Source: Hydractinia symbiolongicarpus | Taxonomy: Eukaryota > Cnidaria > Hydrozoa > Anthoathecata > Hydractiniidae | Assembly: GCF_029227915.1 (NCBI RefSeq) | Contig: NC_079878.1 | Span: 29,787,501-29,851,500, forward strand | Direction of reading: 5' to 3' | DNA length: 64,000 nucleotides | In this document: positions 33,361-47,321 of the stretch, one piece after another | Numbering within the stretch: position 1 is the stretch's first letter | Layout: each line of letters opens with the position of its first letter | Program-made: the position numbers and the translations under genes | Notes under the pieces: generated by a model | What the model saw: the letters and a program-made list of their open reading frames with translations, nothing else | Databases searched by the model: none | What the model was told of the DNA's origin: nothing

Positions 33361-36300
33361 AACGATTTTTTAAATTAGTTTTTCACCACTAAAACGCATA
33401 AGACTTGTAATTTTCAAAAATGTTTTCATTTTTGATGAGACGCTGAATAAAAGAAGATTAATCGCCGTCAAACGAAAACCCGCGATTTCCCGTAAATCCC
33501 GGGCTTGGCCCGTATAGTCAAAAGTATACAAAGAAAGTACCCAGGGAGTAAACTCATTTACCAAACGATTTTTCAATTTATTTTGTCACCACTAAAACGC
33601 ATGAGACTTGTAGTTTTCAAAAATGTTTTCATTTTTGATGAGACGCTGAATAAAAGGAGTTTAATCGCCGGCAAACGAAGACCCGCCATTTCCCGTAAAC
33701 CCAGGACTCGGCCCGTATAGTCAAAAGTATACAAAGAAAGTACCCAGGGAGTAAACTCATTTGCCGAACGATTTTTTAAAATATTTTTTCACCACTACAA
33801 CGCATGAGACTTGTAGTTTTCAAAAATGTTTTCATTCTTGATGAGACGCTGAATAAAAGAAGTTTAACCGCCGGCAAACGCCAACCTGCAATTTCCCGTA
33901 AATCTCGGGCTTGGCCCGTATAGTCGAATGTATACAAAGAAAGTACCCAGGGAGTAAACTCATTTACCGAACGATTTTTTAAATTATTTTTTCACTACTA
34001 AAACGCATAAGACTTGTAGTTTTAAAAAATGTTTTCATTTTTGATGAGACCCTGAATAAAAGAAGTTTAATCGCCGGCAAACGAAAACCCGCGATTTCCC
34101 GTAAATCCCGGGCTTGGCCCGTATAGTCGAATGTATAAATAAAAACTACCCAGGGAGTAAACTCATTTACCGAACGATTTTTTAAATTATTTTTCCACCA
34201 CTAAAACGCATGAGACTTGTAGTTTTCAAAAAAGTTTTCATTCTTGATGAGACGCTTAATGAAAGGGGTTTAATCGCCGGCAAAGGAAAACCCACGACTT
34301 CCCGTAAATCCCGGGCTTGGCCCCTATAGTCGGATGTATACAAAGAAAGTACCCTGTGAGTAAACTCATTTACCGAACGATTTTTTAAATTATTTTTCCA
34401 CCACTAAAACGCATGAGACTTATAGTTTTCAAAAAAGTTTTCATTCTTGATGAGACGCTTAATGAAAGGGGTTTAATCGCCGGCAAACGAAAACCCACGA
34501 TTTCCCGTAAATCCCGGGCTTGGCCCGTATAGTCGAATGTATACAAAGAAAGTACCCTGTGAGTAAACTCATTTCCAGAACGATTTTTTAAATTATTTTT
34601 TAACTACTAAAACGCATAAGACTTGTAGTTTTCAAAAATGTTTTCATTTTTGATGAGACCCTGAATAAAAGAAGTTTAATCGCCGGCAAACGAAAACCCG
34701 CGATTTCCCGTAAATCCCGGGCTTGGCCCGTATAGTCGAATGTATACATAGAAAGTACCCAGGGAGTAAACTCATTTCCCGAACAATTTTTCAAATTATT
34801 TTGTCACCACTAAAACGCATGAGACTTGTAGTTTTCAAAAGTGTTTTCATTTTTAATGAGACGCTGAATAAAAGACGTTTAATCGCTGGCAAACAAAAAC
34901 CTGCGATTTCCCGTAAAACCGGGCTTGGCCCGTATAGTTGTATGTATCTAAAGAAAGTACCCAGGGAGTAAACTGATTTCCCGAACGATTTTTCAAATTA
35001 TTTCTGCACCACTAGAACAAATGAGACTTGTAGTTTTCAAAAATGTTTTCATTTTTAATGAGAAGATTAATGAAAGAGGTTTAATCGCCGGCAAACGAAA
35101 ACCCGCGATTTCCCGTAAATCCCGGGCTTGGCCCGTATAGTGGAATGTATACAAAGAAAGTACCCAGGGAGTAAACTCATTTCCCAAACGATTTTTTAAA
35201 TTATTATTTCACCACTAAAGCCCATGAGACTTGTAGTTTTTAAAAATGTTTTCATTTTTGATGAGACGCTGATTAAAAAGAGTTTAATCGCCGGCAAACG
35301 AAGACCCGCCATTTCCCGTAAACCCAGGACTCGGCCCGTATAGTCAAAAGTATACAAAGAAAATACCCAGGGAGTAAACTCATTTCCCGAACGATTTTTT
35401 AAAATATTTTTTCACCACTACAACGCATGAGACTTGTAGTTTTCAGAAATGTTTTCATTTTTGATAAGACGCTTAATGAAAGTGGTTTAATCGCCGGCAA
35501 ACGAAAACCCGCGATTTCCCGTAAATCCTGGGTTTGGCCCGTATAGTCGAATGTATTCAAAGAAAGTACCCTGTGAGTAAACTCATTTCCAAAACGATTT
35601 TTGAAATTATCTTTTCACCACTAAAACGCATGAGACTTGTAGTTTTCAAAATAGTTTTCATTCTTGATGAGACGCTTAATGAAAGGGGTTTAATCGCCGT
35701 CAAACGAAAACCCGCGATTTCCCGTAAATCCCGGGCTTGGCCCGTATAGTCGAATGTATACAAAGAAAGTACCCAGGGAGTAAACTCATTTACCGAACGA
35801 TTTTTTAAATTATTTTGCCACCACTAAAACGCATGAGACTTGTAGTTTTCAAAATAGTTTTCATTCTTGATGAGACGCTTAATGAAAGGGGTTTAATCGC
35901 CGGCAAACGAAAACCCACGATTTCCCGTAAATCCCGGGCTTGGCCCGTATAGTCGAATGTATACAAAGAAAGTACCCTGTGCGTAAACTCACTTCCAGAA
36001 CGATTTTTTAAATTATTTTTCCACCACTAAAACGCATGAGACTTGTAGTTTTCAAAAAAGTTTTCATTCTTGATGAGACGCTTAATGAAAGGGGTTTAAT
36101 CGCCGGCAAAGGAAAACCCACGACTTCCCGTAAATCCCGGGCTTGGCCCGTATAGTCGAATGTATACAAAGAAAGTACCCTGTGAGTAAACTCATTTCCA
36201 AAACGATTTTTGAAATTATCTTTTCACCACTAAAACGCATGAGACTTGTAGTTTTTAAAAATGTTTTCATTCTTGATGAGACGCTGAATAAAAGAAGTTT

Positions 36301-37420
36301 AATCGCCGGCAAACGCAAACCTGCGATTTCCCGTAAATCCCTGGCTTGGCCCGTATAGTGGAATGTATACAAAGAAAGTACCCAGGGAGTAAACTCATTT
36401 ACCGAACGATTTTTTAAATTATTTTTCCACCACTAAAACGCATGAGACTTGTAGTTTTCAAAATAGTTTTCATTCTTGATGAGACGCTTAATGAAAGGGG
36501 TTTAATCGCCGTCAAACGAAAACCCGCGATTTCCCGTAAATCCAGGGCTTGGCCCGTATAGTCAAAAGTATACAAAGAAAGTACCCAGGGAGTAAACGCA
36601 TTTACCAAACGATTTTTTAAATTATTTTGTCACCACTAAAACGCATGAGACTTGTAGTTTTCAAAAGTGTTTTCATTTTTCATGAGACGCTGAATAAAAG
36701 AAGTTTAATCGCTGGCAAACGAAAACCGGCGATTTCCCGTAAAACCCGGGCTTGGCCCGTATAGTTGTATGTATCTAAAGAAAGTACCCAGGGAGTAAAC
36801 TGATTTCCCGAACGATTTTTCAAATTATTTCTGCACCACTAGAACAAATGAGACTTGTAGTTTTCAAAAATGTTTTCATTTTTAATGAGAAGAATAATGA
36901 AAGAGGTTTAATCGCCGGCAAACGAAAACCCGCGATTTCCCGTAAATCCCGGGCTTGGCCCGTATAGTCGAATGTATACAAAGAAAGTACCCAGGGAGTA
37001 AACTCATTTCCCAAACGATTTTTTAAATTATTATTTCACCACTAAAGCCCATGAGACTTGTAGTTTTTAAAAATGTTTTCATTTTTGATGAGACGCTGAA
37101 TAAAAGGAGTTCAATCGCCGGCAAACGAAGACCCGCGATTTCCCGTAAATCCCAGGCTTGGGCCGTATAGTCAAAAGTATACAAAGAAAGTACCCAGGGA
37201 GTAAACTCATTTCCCAAACGATTTTTTAAATTATTTTTCAACCACTAAAACGCATGAGACTTGTAGTTTTCAAAAAAGTTTTCATTCTTGATGAGACGCT
37301 TAATGAAAGGGGTTTAATCGCCGGCAAAGGAAAACCCACGACTTCCCGTAAATCCCGGGCTTGGCCCGTATAGTCGAATGTATACAAAGAAAGTACCCTG
37401 TGAGTAAACTCATTTCCAGA
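33360..37420 (+). repeat. Mosaic stretch of domain 2 monomers without a clear local multimer
   Basis: All units are in register and belong to domain 2 types, including two W tails (34938 and 36765) followed by the CTGCACCACTAGAACAAATG monomer. Private changes are frequent (CCAACCTGCAATTTC near 33,890, GTATAAATAAAAACTACC near 34,130, GATTAAAAAGAG near 35,270), so this part looks older or less recently homogenised than 38-63 kb. I see no non-satellite sequence in it. Confidence 0.7.
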
Positions 37421-37428
37421 ACGATTTT

Positions 37429-38520
37429 TTAAATTATTTTTTCACTACTAAAACGCATAAGACTTGTAGTTTTCAAAAATGTTTTCATTTTTGATGAGAC
37501 CCTGAATAAAAGAAGTTTAATCGCCGGCAAACGAAAACCCGCGATTTCCCGTAAATCCCGGGCTTGGTACGTATAGTCGAATGTATACATAGAAAGTACC
37601 CAGGGAGAAAAACTCATTCCCCGAACAATTTTTTAAATTATTTTTTCACCACTAAAACCCATGACACCTGTAGTTTTCAAAAATGTTTTTTTTTTTGATG
37701 AAACGCTTAATGAAAGGGGTTTAATCGCCGGCAAACGAAAACCCACGATTTCCCGTAAATCCCGGGCTTGGCCCGTATAGTCGAATGTATACAAAGAAAG
37801 TACCCTGTGCGTAAACTCACTTCCAGAACGATTTTTTAAATTATTTTTTCACTACTAAAACGCATAAGACTTGTAGTTTTCAAAAATGTTTTCATTTTTG
37901 ATGAGACCCTGAATAAAAGAAGTTTAATCGCCGCCAAACGAAAACCCGCGATTTCCCGTAAATCCCGGGCTTGGCCCGTATAGTCGAAGGTATACATAGA
38001 AAGTACCCAGGGAGTAAACTCATTTACCGAACGATTTTTTAAATTATTTTTTCACTACTAAAACGCATAAGACTTGTAGTTTTCAAAAATGTTTTCATTT
38101 TTGATGAGACCCTGAATAAAAGAAGTTTAATCGCCGGCAAACGAAAACCCGCGATTTCCCGTAAATCCCGGGCTTGGTACGTATAGTCGAATGTATACAA
38201 AGAAAGTACCCTGTGAGTAAACTCATTTCCAGAACGATTTTTTAAATTATTTTTTCACTACTAAAACGCATAAGACTTGTAGTTTTCAAAAATGTTTTCA
38301 TTTTTGATGAGACCCTGAATAAAAGAAGTTTAATCGCCGGCAAACGAAAACCCGCGATTTCCCGTAAATCCCGGGCTTGGTACGTATAGTCGAATGTATA
38401 CATAGAAAGTACCCAGGGAGAAAAACTCATTCCCCGAACAATTTTTTAAATTATTTTTTCACCACTAAAACCCATGACACCTGTAGTTTTCAAAAATGTT
38501 TTTTTTTTTGATGAAACGCT
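37429..38520 (+). repeat. Tandem 4-mer, 813 bp, with T11 tract
   Basis: The R-type monomer followed by GGGAGAAAAACTCATTCCCCG at about 37,600 and 38,415, CCCATGACACCTG, and a run of 11 T at 37686-37696 and 38499-38509 repeats at 813 bp (4 x 203 plus 1). The private GAAAAACTC and GACACCTG changes are in both copies, so the duplication is later than those changes. Confidence 0.78.
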
Positions 38521-41264
38521 TAATGAAAGGGGTTTAATCGCCGGCAAACGAAAACCCACGATTTCCCGTAAATCCCGGGCTTGGCCCGTATAGTCGAATG
38601 TATACAAAGAAAGTACCCTGTGCGTAAACTCACTTCCAGAACGATTTTTTAAATTATTTTTTCACTACTAAAACGCATAAGACTTGTAGTTTTCAAAAAT
38701 GTTTTCATTTTTGATGAGACCCTGAATAAAAGAAGTTTAATCGCCGCCAAACGAAAACCCGCGATTTCCCGTAAATCCCGGGCTTGGCCCGTATAGTCGA
38801 AGGTATACATAGAAAGTACCCAGGGAGTAAACTCATTTACCGAACGATTTTTTAAATTATTTTTCAACCACTAAAACGCATGAGACTTGTAGTTTTCAAA
38901 AATGTTTTCATTCTTGATGAGACGCTTAATGAAAGGGGTTTAATCGCCGGCAAAGGAAAACCCACGACTTCCCGTAAATCCCGGGCTTGGCCCGTATAGT
39001 CGAATGTATACAAAGAAAGTACCCTGTGAGTAAACTCATTTCCAGAACGATTTTTTAAATTATTTTTTCACTACTAAAACGCATAAGACTTGTAGTTTTC
39101 AAAAATGTTTTCATTTTTGATGAGACCCTGAATAAAAGAAGTTTAATCGCCGGCAAACGAAAACCCGCGATTTCCCGTAAATCCCGGGCTTGGTACGTAT
39201 AGTCGAATGTATACATAGAAAGTACCCAGTGAGTAAACTCATTTCCCGAACAATTTTTTAAATTATTTTTTCACCACTAAAACCCATGAGACCTGTAGTT
39301 TTCAAAAATGTTTTTATTTTTGATGAAACGCTTAATGAAAGGGGTTTAATCGCCGGCAAACGAAAACCCGCGATTTCCCGTAAATTCCGGGCTTAGCCCG
39401 TATAGTCGAATGTATACAAAAAAAGTACCCTGTGAGTAAACTCATTTCCAGAACGATTTTTTAAATTAGTTTTTCACCACTAAAACGCATAAGACTTGTA
39501 ATTTTCAACAATGTTTTCATTTTTGATGAGACGCTGAATAAAAGAAGTTTAATCGCCGTCAAACGAAAACCCGCGATTTCCTGTAAATCCCGGGCTTGGC
39601 CCGTATAGTCAAAAGTATACAAAGAAAGTACCCAGGGAGTAAACTCATTTCCCGAACGATTTTTTAAAATATTTTTTCACCACTACAACGCATGAGACTT
39701 GTAGTTTTCAGAAATGTTTTCATGTTTGATAAGACGCTTAATTAAAGTGGTTTAATTGCCGGCAAACGAAAACCCGCGATTTTCCGTAAATCCCGGTTTT
39801 GGCCCGTATAGTCGAATGTATACAAAGAAAGTACCCTGTGAGTAAACTCATTTCCAAAACGATTTTTGAAATTATCTTTTCACTACTAAAACGCATAAAA
39901 CTTGTAGTTTTCAAAAATGTTTTCATTTTTGATGAGACCCTGAATAAAAGAAGTTTAATCGCCGGCAAACGAAAACCCGCGATTTCCCGTAAATCCCGGG
40001 CTTGGTACGTATAGTCGAATGTATACATAGAAAGTACCCAGGGAGTAAACTCATTCCCCGAACAATTTTTTAAATTATTTTTTCACCACTAAAACCCATG
40101 AGACCTGTAGTTTTCAAAAATGTTTTTTTTTTTGATGAAACGCTTAATGAAAGGGGTTTAATCGCCGGCAAACGAAAACCCACGATTTCCCGTAAATCCC
40201 GGGCTTGGCCCGTATAGTCGAATGTATACAAAGAAAGTACCCTGTGCGTAAACTCACTTCCAGAACGATTTTTTAAATTATTTTTTCACTACTACAACGC
40301 ATAAGACTTGTAGTTTTCAAAAATGTTTTCATTTTTGATGAGACCCTGAATAAAAGAAGTTTAATCGCCGCCAAACGAAAACCCGCGATTTCCCGTAAAT
40401 CCCGGGCTTGGTCCGTATAGTCGAATGTATACATAGAAAGTACCCAGGGAGTAAACTCATTTACCGAACGATTTTTTAAATTATTTTTCAACCACTAAAA
40501 CGCATGAGACTTGTAGTTTTCAAAAAAGTTTTCATTCTTGATGAGACGCTTAATGAAAGGGGTTTAATCGCCGGCAAAGGAAAACCCACGACTTCCCGTA
40601 AATCCCGGGCTTGGCCCGTATAGTCGAATGTATACAAAGAAAGTACCCTGTGAGTAAACTCATTTCCAGAACGATTTTTTAAATTATTTTTTCACTACTA
40701 AAACGCATAAGACTTGTAGTTTTCAAAAATGTTTTCATTTTTGATGAGACCCTGAATAAAAGAAGTTTAATCGCCGGCAAACGAAAACCCGCGATTTCCC
40801 GTAAATCCCGGGCTTGGTACGTATAGTCGAATGTATACATAGAAAGTACCCAGGGAAGAAACTCATTCCCCGAACAATTTTTTAAATTATTTTTTCACCA
40901 CTAAAACCCATGAGACCTGTAGTTTTCAAAAATGTTTTTATTTTTGATGAAACGCTTAATGAAAGGGGTTTAATCGCCGGCAAACGAAAACCCGCGATTT
41001 CCCGTAAATTCCGGGCTTGGCCCGTATAGTCGAATGTATACAACAAAAGTACCCTGTGAGTAAACTCATTTCCAGAACGATTTTTTAAATTAGTTTTTCA
41101 CCACTAAAACGCATAAGACTTGTAATTTTCAACAATGTTTTCATTTTTGATGAGACGCTGAATAAAAGAAGTTTAATCGCCGTCAAACGAAAACCCGCGA
41201 TTTCCTGTAAATCCCGGGCTTGGCCCGTATAGTCAAAAGTATACAAAGAAAGTACCCAGGGAGT
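38250..41264 (+). repeat. 8-mer repeat, 1,624 bp, two copies with an unmatched spacer
   Basis: ACCACTAAAACCCATGACA at 38461 and its GAGA counterpart at 40085, TTTTCAACCAC at about 38,862 and 40,486, and AAATTCCGGGCTT near 39,383 and 41,007 are 1,624 bp apart. The copies match over 38,250-39,640 and 39,876-41,264. The 230 bp between them is different (a CTACAACG monomer and the start of the AAAACGATTTTTG monomer). The second copy therefore begins inside a hybrid monomer (start 39,841) at about unit position 36-44. Confidence 0.72.
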
Positions 41265-44200
41265 AAACGCATTTACCAAACGATTTTTTAAATTATTTTG
41301 TCACCACTAAAACGCATGAGACTTGTAGTTTTCAAAAGTGTTTTCATTTTTGATGAGACGCTGAATAAAAGAAGTTTAATCGCTGACAAACGAAAACCGG
41401 CGATTTCCCGTATAACCCGGGCTTGGCCCGTATAGTTGTATGTATTTAAAGAAAGTACCCAGGGAGTAAACTGATTTCCCGAACGATTTTTCAAATTATT
41501 TCTGCACCACTAGAACAAATGAGACTTGTAGTTTTCAAAAATGTTTTCATTTTTAATGAGAAGAATAATGAAAGAGGTTTAATCGCCGGCAACCCGTAAA
41601 TCCCGGGCTTGGCCCGTATAGTCGAATGTATACAAAGAAAGTACCCAGGGAGTAAACTCATTTCCCAAACGATTTTTTAAATTATTATTTCACCACTAAA
41701 GCCCATGAGACTTATAGTTTTTAAAAATGTTTTCATTTTTGATGAGACGCTGAATAAAAGGAGTTCAATCGCCGGCAAACGAAGACCCGCCATTTCCCGT
41801 AAACCCAGGACTCGGCCCGTATAGTCAAAAGTATACAAAGAAAGTACCCTGTGAGTAAACTCATTTCCAAAACGATTTTTGAAATTATCTTTTCACCACT
41901 AAAACGCATGAGACTTGTAGTTTTCAAAAATGTTTTCATTCTTGATGAGACGCTGAATAAAAGAAGTTTAATCGCCGGCAAACGCAAACCTGCGATTTCC
42001 CGTAAATCCCGGGCTTGGCCCGTATAGTCGAATGTATACAAAGAAAGTACCCAGGGAGTAAACTCATTTACCGAACGATTTTTTAAATTATTTTTCCACC
42101 ACTAAAACGCATGAGACTTGTAGTTTTCAAAATAGTTTTCATTCTTGATGAGACGCTTAATGAAAGGGGTTTAATCGCCGTCAAACGAAAACCCGCAATT
42201 TCCCGTAAATCCCGGGCTTGGCTCGTATAGTCAAAAGTATACAAAAAAAGTACCCAGGGAGTAAACGCATTTACCAAACGATTTTTTAAATTATTTTGTC
42301 ACCACTAAAACGCATGAGACTTGTAGTTTTCAAAATAGTTTTCATTCTTGATGAGACGCTTAATGAAAGGGGTTTAATCGCCGTCAAACGAAAACCCGCG
42401 ATTTCCCGTAAATCCCGGGCTTGGCCCGTATAGTCAAAAGTATACAAAAAAAGTACCCAGGGAGTAAACGCATTTACCAAACGATTTTTTAAATTATTTT
42501 GTCACCACTAAAACGCATGAGACTTGTAGTTTTCAAAATAGTTTTCATTCTTGATGAGACGCTTAATGAAAGGGGTTTAATCGCCGGCAAAGGAAAACCC
42601 ACGACTTCCCGTAAATCCCGGGCTTGGCCCGTATAGTCGAATGTATACAAAGAAAGTACCCTGTGAGTAAACTCATTTCCAGAACGATTTTTTAAATTAT
42701 TTTTTCACTACTAAAACGCATAAGACTTGTAGTTTTCAAAAATGTTTTCATTTTTGATGAGACCCTGAATAAAAGAAGTTTAATCGCCGGCAAACGAAAA
42801 CCCGCGATTTCCCGTAAATCCCGGGCTTGGTACGTATAGTCGAATGTATACATAGAAAGTACCCAGGGAGTAAACTCATTCCCCGAACAATTTTTTAAAT
42901 TATTTTTTCACCACTAAAACCCATGAGACCTGTAGTTTTCAAAAATGTTTTTATTTTTGATGAAACGCTTAATGAAAGGGGTTTAATCGCCGGCAAACGA
43001 AAACCCGCGATTTCCCGTAAATTCCGGGCTTGGCCCGTATAGTCGAATGTATACAAAAAAAGTACCCTGTGAGTAAACTCATTTCCAGAACGATTTTTTA
43101 AATTAGTTTTTCACCACTAAAACGCATAAGACTTGTAATTTTCAACAATGTTTTCATTTTTGATGAGACGCTGAATAAAAGAAGTTTAATCGCCGTCAAA
43201 CGAAAACCCGCGATTTCCTGTAAATCCCGGGCTTGGCCCGTATAGTCAAAAGTATACAAAGAAAGTACCCAGGGAGTAAACGCATTTACCAAACGATTTT
43301 TTAAATTATTTTGTCACCACTAAAACGCATGAGACTTGTAGTTTTCAAAAGTGTTTTCATTTTTGATGAGACGCTGAATAAAAGAAGTTTAATCGCTGAC
43401 AAACGAAAACCGGCGATTTCCCGTATAACCCGGGCTTGGCCCGTATAGTTGTATGTATCTAAAGAAAGTACCCAGGGAGTAAACTGATTTCCCGAACGAT
43501 TTTTCAAATTATTTCTGCACCACTAGAACAAATGAGACTTGTAGTTTTCAAAAATGTTTTCATTTTTAATGAGAAGAATAATGAAAGAGGTTTAATCGCC
43601 GGCAAACGAAAACCGGCGATTTCCCGTAAATCCCGGGCTTGGCCCGTATAGTCGAATGTATACAAAGAAAGTACCCAGGGAGTAAACTCATTTCCCAAAC
43701 GATTTTTTAAATTATTATTTCACCACTAAAGCCCATGAGACTTGTAGTTTTTAAAAATGTTTTCATTTTTGATGAGACGCTGAATAAAAGGAGTTCAATC
43801 GCCGGCAAACGAAGACCCGCCATTTCCCGTAAACCCAGGACTCGGCCCGTATAGTCAAAAGTATACAAAGAAAGTACCCTGTGAGTAAACTCATTTCCAA
43901 AACGATTTTTGAAATTATCTTTTCACCACTAAAACGCATGAGACTTGTAGTTTTCAAAAATGTTTTCATTCTTGATGAGACGCTGAATAAAAGAAGTTTA
44001 ATCGCCGGCAAACGCAAACCTGCGATTTCCCGTAAATCCCGGGCTTGGCCCGTATAGTCGAATGTATACAAAGAAAGTACCCAGGGAGTAAACTCATTTA
44101 CCGAACGATTTTTTAAATTATTTTTCCACCACTAAAACGCATGAGACTTGTAGTTTTCAAAATAGTTTTCATTCTTGATGAGACGCCTAATGAAAGGGGT

Positions 44201-44540
44201 TTAATCGCCGTCAAACGAAAACCCGCAATTTCCCGTAAATCCCGGGCTTGGCCCGTATAGTCAAAAGTATACAAAAAAAGTACCCAGGGAGTAAACGCAT
44301 TTACCAAACGATTTTTTAAATTATTTTGTCACCACTAAAACGCATGAGACTTGTAGTTTTCAAAATAGTTTTCATTCTTGATGAGACGCTTAATGAAAGG
44401 GGTTTAATCGCCGTCAAACGAAAACCCGCGATTTCCCGTAAATCCCGGGCTTGGCCCGTATAGTCAAAAGTATACAAAAAAAGTACCCAGGGAGTAAACG
44501 CATTTACCAAACGATTTTTTAAATTATTTTGTCACCACTA
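40500..44540 (+). repeat. Tandem 10-mer, 2,013/2,030 bp, two copies
   Basis: The monomers at 41085, 41288, 41733, 42083 and 42286 recur at 43098, 43301, 43763, 44113 and 44316. The offset is 2,013 bp before and 2,030 bp after a 17 bp deletion at 41,592 in copy 1. Copies share CAACAATG, TTAGTTTTTCACC, GCTGACAAACG and CGTATAACCCGGG. The hybrid monomer that starts copy 2 (42,464) is like the end monomer (44,494) up to TTTTGTCACC and like the start monomer (40,451) from CATTCTTG onward. Confidence 0.85.
41586..41600 (+). other. 17 bp deletion removing the D2 right arm
   Basis: The normal sequence between CGCCGGCAA and CCCGTAAATCCC lacks 17 bp here, so the loop remainder and the complete right arm of D2 are gone. 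The matching monomer in copy 2 of the 10-mer (about 43,595) is intact and even has the perfect CCGGCG arm. The deletion is therefore younger than the 10-mer duplication, if copy 1 and copy 2 descend from that event. Confidence 0.88.
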
Positions 44541-44721
44541 AAACGCATGAGACTTGTAGTTTTCAAAAGTGCTTTTATTTTTGATGAGACGCTAAATAAA
44601 AGAAGTTTAATCGCTGGCAAACGAAAACCGGCGATTTCCCGTAAAACCCGGGCTTGGCCCGTATAGTTGTATGTATCTAAATAAAGTACCCAGGGAGTAA
44701 ACTGATTTCCCGAACGATTTT

Positions 44722-47321
44722 TCAAATTATTTCTGCACCACTAGAACAAATGAGACTTGTAGTTTTCAAAAATGTTTTCATTTTTAATGAGAAGAATAAT
44801 GAAAGAGGTTTAATCGCCGGCAAACGAAAACCCGCGATTTCCCGTAAATCCCGGGCTTGGCCCGTATAGTCGAATGTATACAAAGAAAGTACCCAGTGAG
44901 TAAACTCATTTCCCAAACGATTTTTTAAATTATTATTTCACCACTAAAGCCCATGAGACTTGTAGTTTTTAAAAATGTTTTCATTTTTGATGAGACGCTG
45001 AATAAAAGGAGTTCAATCGCCGGCAAACGAAGACCCGCCATTTCCCGTAAACCCAGGACTCGGCCCGTATAGTCAAAAGTATACAAAGAAAGTACCCAGG
45101 AAATAAACTCATTTTCCGAACGATTTTTTAAAACATTTTTTCACCACTACAACGCATGAGACTTGTAGTTTTCAAAAATGTTTTCATTTTTAATGAGAAG
45201 AATAATGAAAGAGGTTTAATCGCCGGCAAACGAAAACCGGCGATTTCCCGTAAATCCCGGGCTTGGCCCGTATAGTCGAATGTATACAAAGAAAGTACCC
45301 AGGGAGTAAACTCATTTCCCAAACGATTTTTTAAATTATTATTTCACCACTAAAGCCCATGAGACTTGTAGTTTTTAAAAATGTTTTCATTTTTGATGAG
45401 ACGCTGAATAAAAGGAGTTCAATCGCCGCCAAACGAAGACCCGCCATTTCCCGTAAACCCAGGACTCGGCCCGTATAGTCAAAAGTATACAAAGAAAGTA
45501 CCCAGGGAGTAAACTCATTTCCCGAACGATTTTTTAAAATATTTTTTCACTACTACAACGCATGAGACTTGTAGTTTTCAGAAATGTTTTCATTTTTGAT
45601 AAGACGCTTAATTAAAGTGGTTTAATTGCCGGCAAACGAAAACCCGCGATTTTCCGTAAATCCCGGTTTTGGCCCGTATAGTCGAATGTATACAAAGAAA
45701 GTACCCTGTGAGTAAACTCATTTCCAAAACGATTTTTGAAATTATCTTTTCACCACTAAAACGCATGAGACTTGTAGTTTTCAAAAATGTTTTCATTCTT
45801 GATGAGACGCTGAATAAAAGAAGTTTAATCGCCGGCAAACGCAAACCTGCGATTTCCCGTAAATCCCGGGCTTGGCCCGTATAGTCGAATGTATACAAAG
45901 AAAGTACCCAGGGAGTAAACTCATTTACCGAACGATTTTTTAAATTATTTTTCCACCACTAAAACGCATGAGACTTGTAGTTTTCAAAATAGTTTTCATT
46001 ATTGATGAGACGCTTAATGAAAGGGGTTTAATCGCCGTCAAACGAAAACCCGCGATTTCCCGTAAATCCCGGGCTTGGCCCGTATAGTCAAAAGTATACA
46101 AAAAAAGTACCCAGGGAGTAAACGCATTTACCAAACGATTTTTTAAATTATTTTGTCACCACTAAAACGCATGAGACTTGTAGTTTTCAAAATAGTTTTC
46201 ATTCTTGATGAGACGCTTAATGAAAGGGGTTTAATCGCCGTCAAACGAAAACCCGCGATTTCCCGTAAATCTCGGGCTTGGCCCGTATAGTCAAAAGTAT
46301 ACAAAAAAAGTACCCAGGGAGTAAACGCATTTACCAAACGATTTTTTAAATTATTTTGTCACCACTAAAACGCATGAGACTTGTAGTTTTCAAAAGTGTT
46401 TTTATTTTTGATGAGACGCTAAATAAAAGAAGTTTAATCGCTGGCAAACGAAAACCGGCGATTTCCCGTAAAACCCGGGCTTGGCCCGTATAGTTGTATG
46501 TATCTAAATAAAGTACCCAGGGAGTAAACTGATTTCCCGAACGATTTTTCAAATTATTTCTGCACCACTAGAACAAATGAGACTTGTAGTTTTCAAAAAT
46601 GTTTTCATTTTTAATGAGAAGAATAATGAAAGAGGTTTAATCGCCGGCAAACGAAAACCCGCGATTTCCCGTAAATCCCGGGCTTGGCCCGTATAGTCGA
46701 ATGTATACAAAGAAAGTACCCAGTGAGTAAACTCATTTCCCAAACGATTTTTTAAATTATTATTTCACCACTAAAGCCCATGAGACTTGTAGTTTTTAAA
46801 AATGTTTTCATTTTTGATGAGACGCTGAATAAAAGGAGTTCAATCGCCGGCAAACGAAGACCCGCCATTTCCCGTAAACCCAGGACTCGGCCCGTATAGT
46901 CAAAAGTATACAAAGAAAGTACCCAGGAAATAAACTCATTTCCCGAACGATTTTTTAAAATATTTTTTCACCACTACAACTCATGAGACTTGTAGTTTTC
47001 AGAAATGTTTTCAATTTTGATAAGACGCTTAATGAAAGTGGTTTAATTGCCGGCAAACGAAAACCTGCGATTTTCCGTAAATACCGGTTTTGGCCCGTAT
47101 AGTCGAATGTATACAAAGAAAGTACCCTGTGAGTAAACTCATTTCCAAAACGATTTTTGAAATTATCTTTTCACCACTAAAACGCATGAGACTTGTAGTT
47201 TTCAAAAATGTTTTCATTCTTGATGAGACGCTGAATAAAAGAAGTTTAATCGCCGGCAAACGCAAACCTGCGATTTCCCGTAAATCCCGGGCTTGGCCCG
47301 TATAGTCGAATGTATACAAAG
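44722..47321 (+). repeat. Second copy of the 27.28-29.88 kb block
   Basis: It follows the first copy base for base over long stretches. Examples of differences are GTTTTCATTATTG (about 46,000) against GTTTTCATTCTTG and AAAACATTTTTTC against AAAATATTTTTTC. It sits between the 10-mer and 19-mer expansions, so it may be the less rearranged ancestor of the neighbouring monomer order. Confidence 0.8.
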
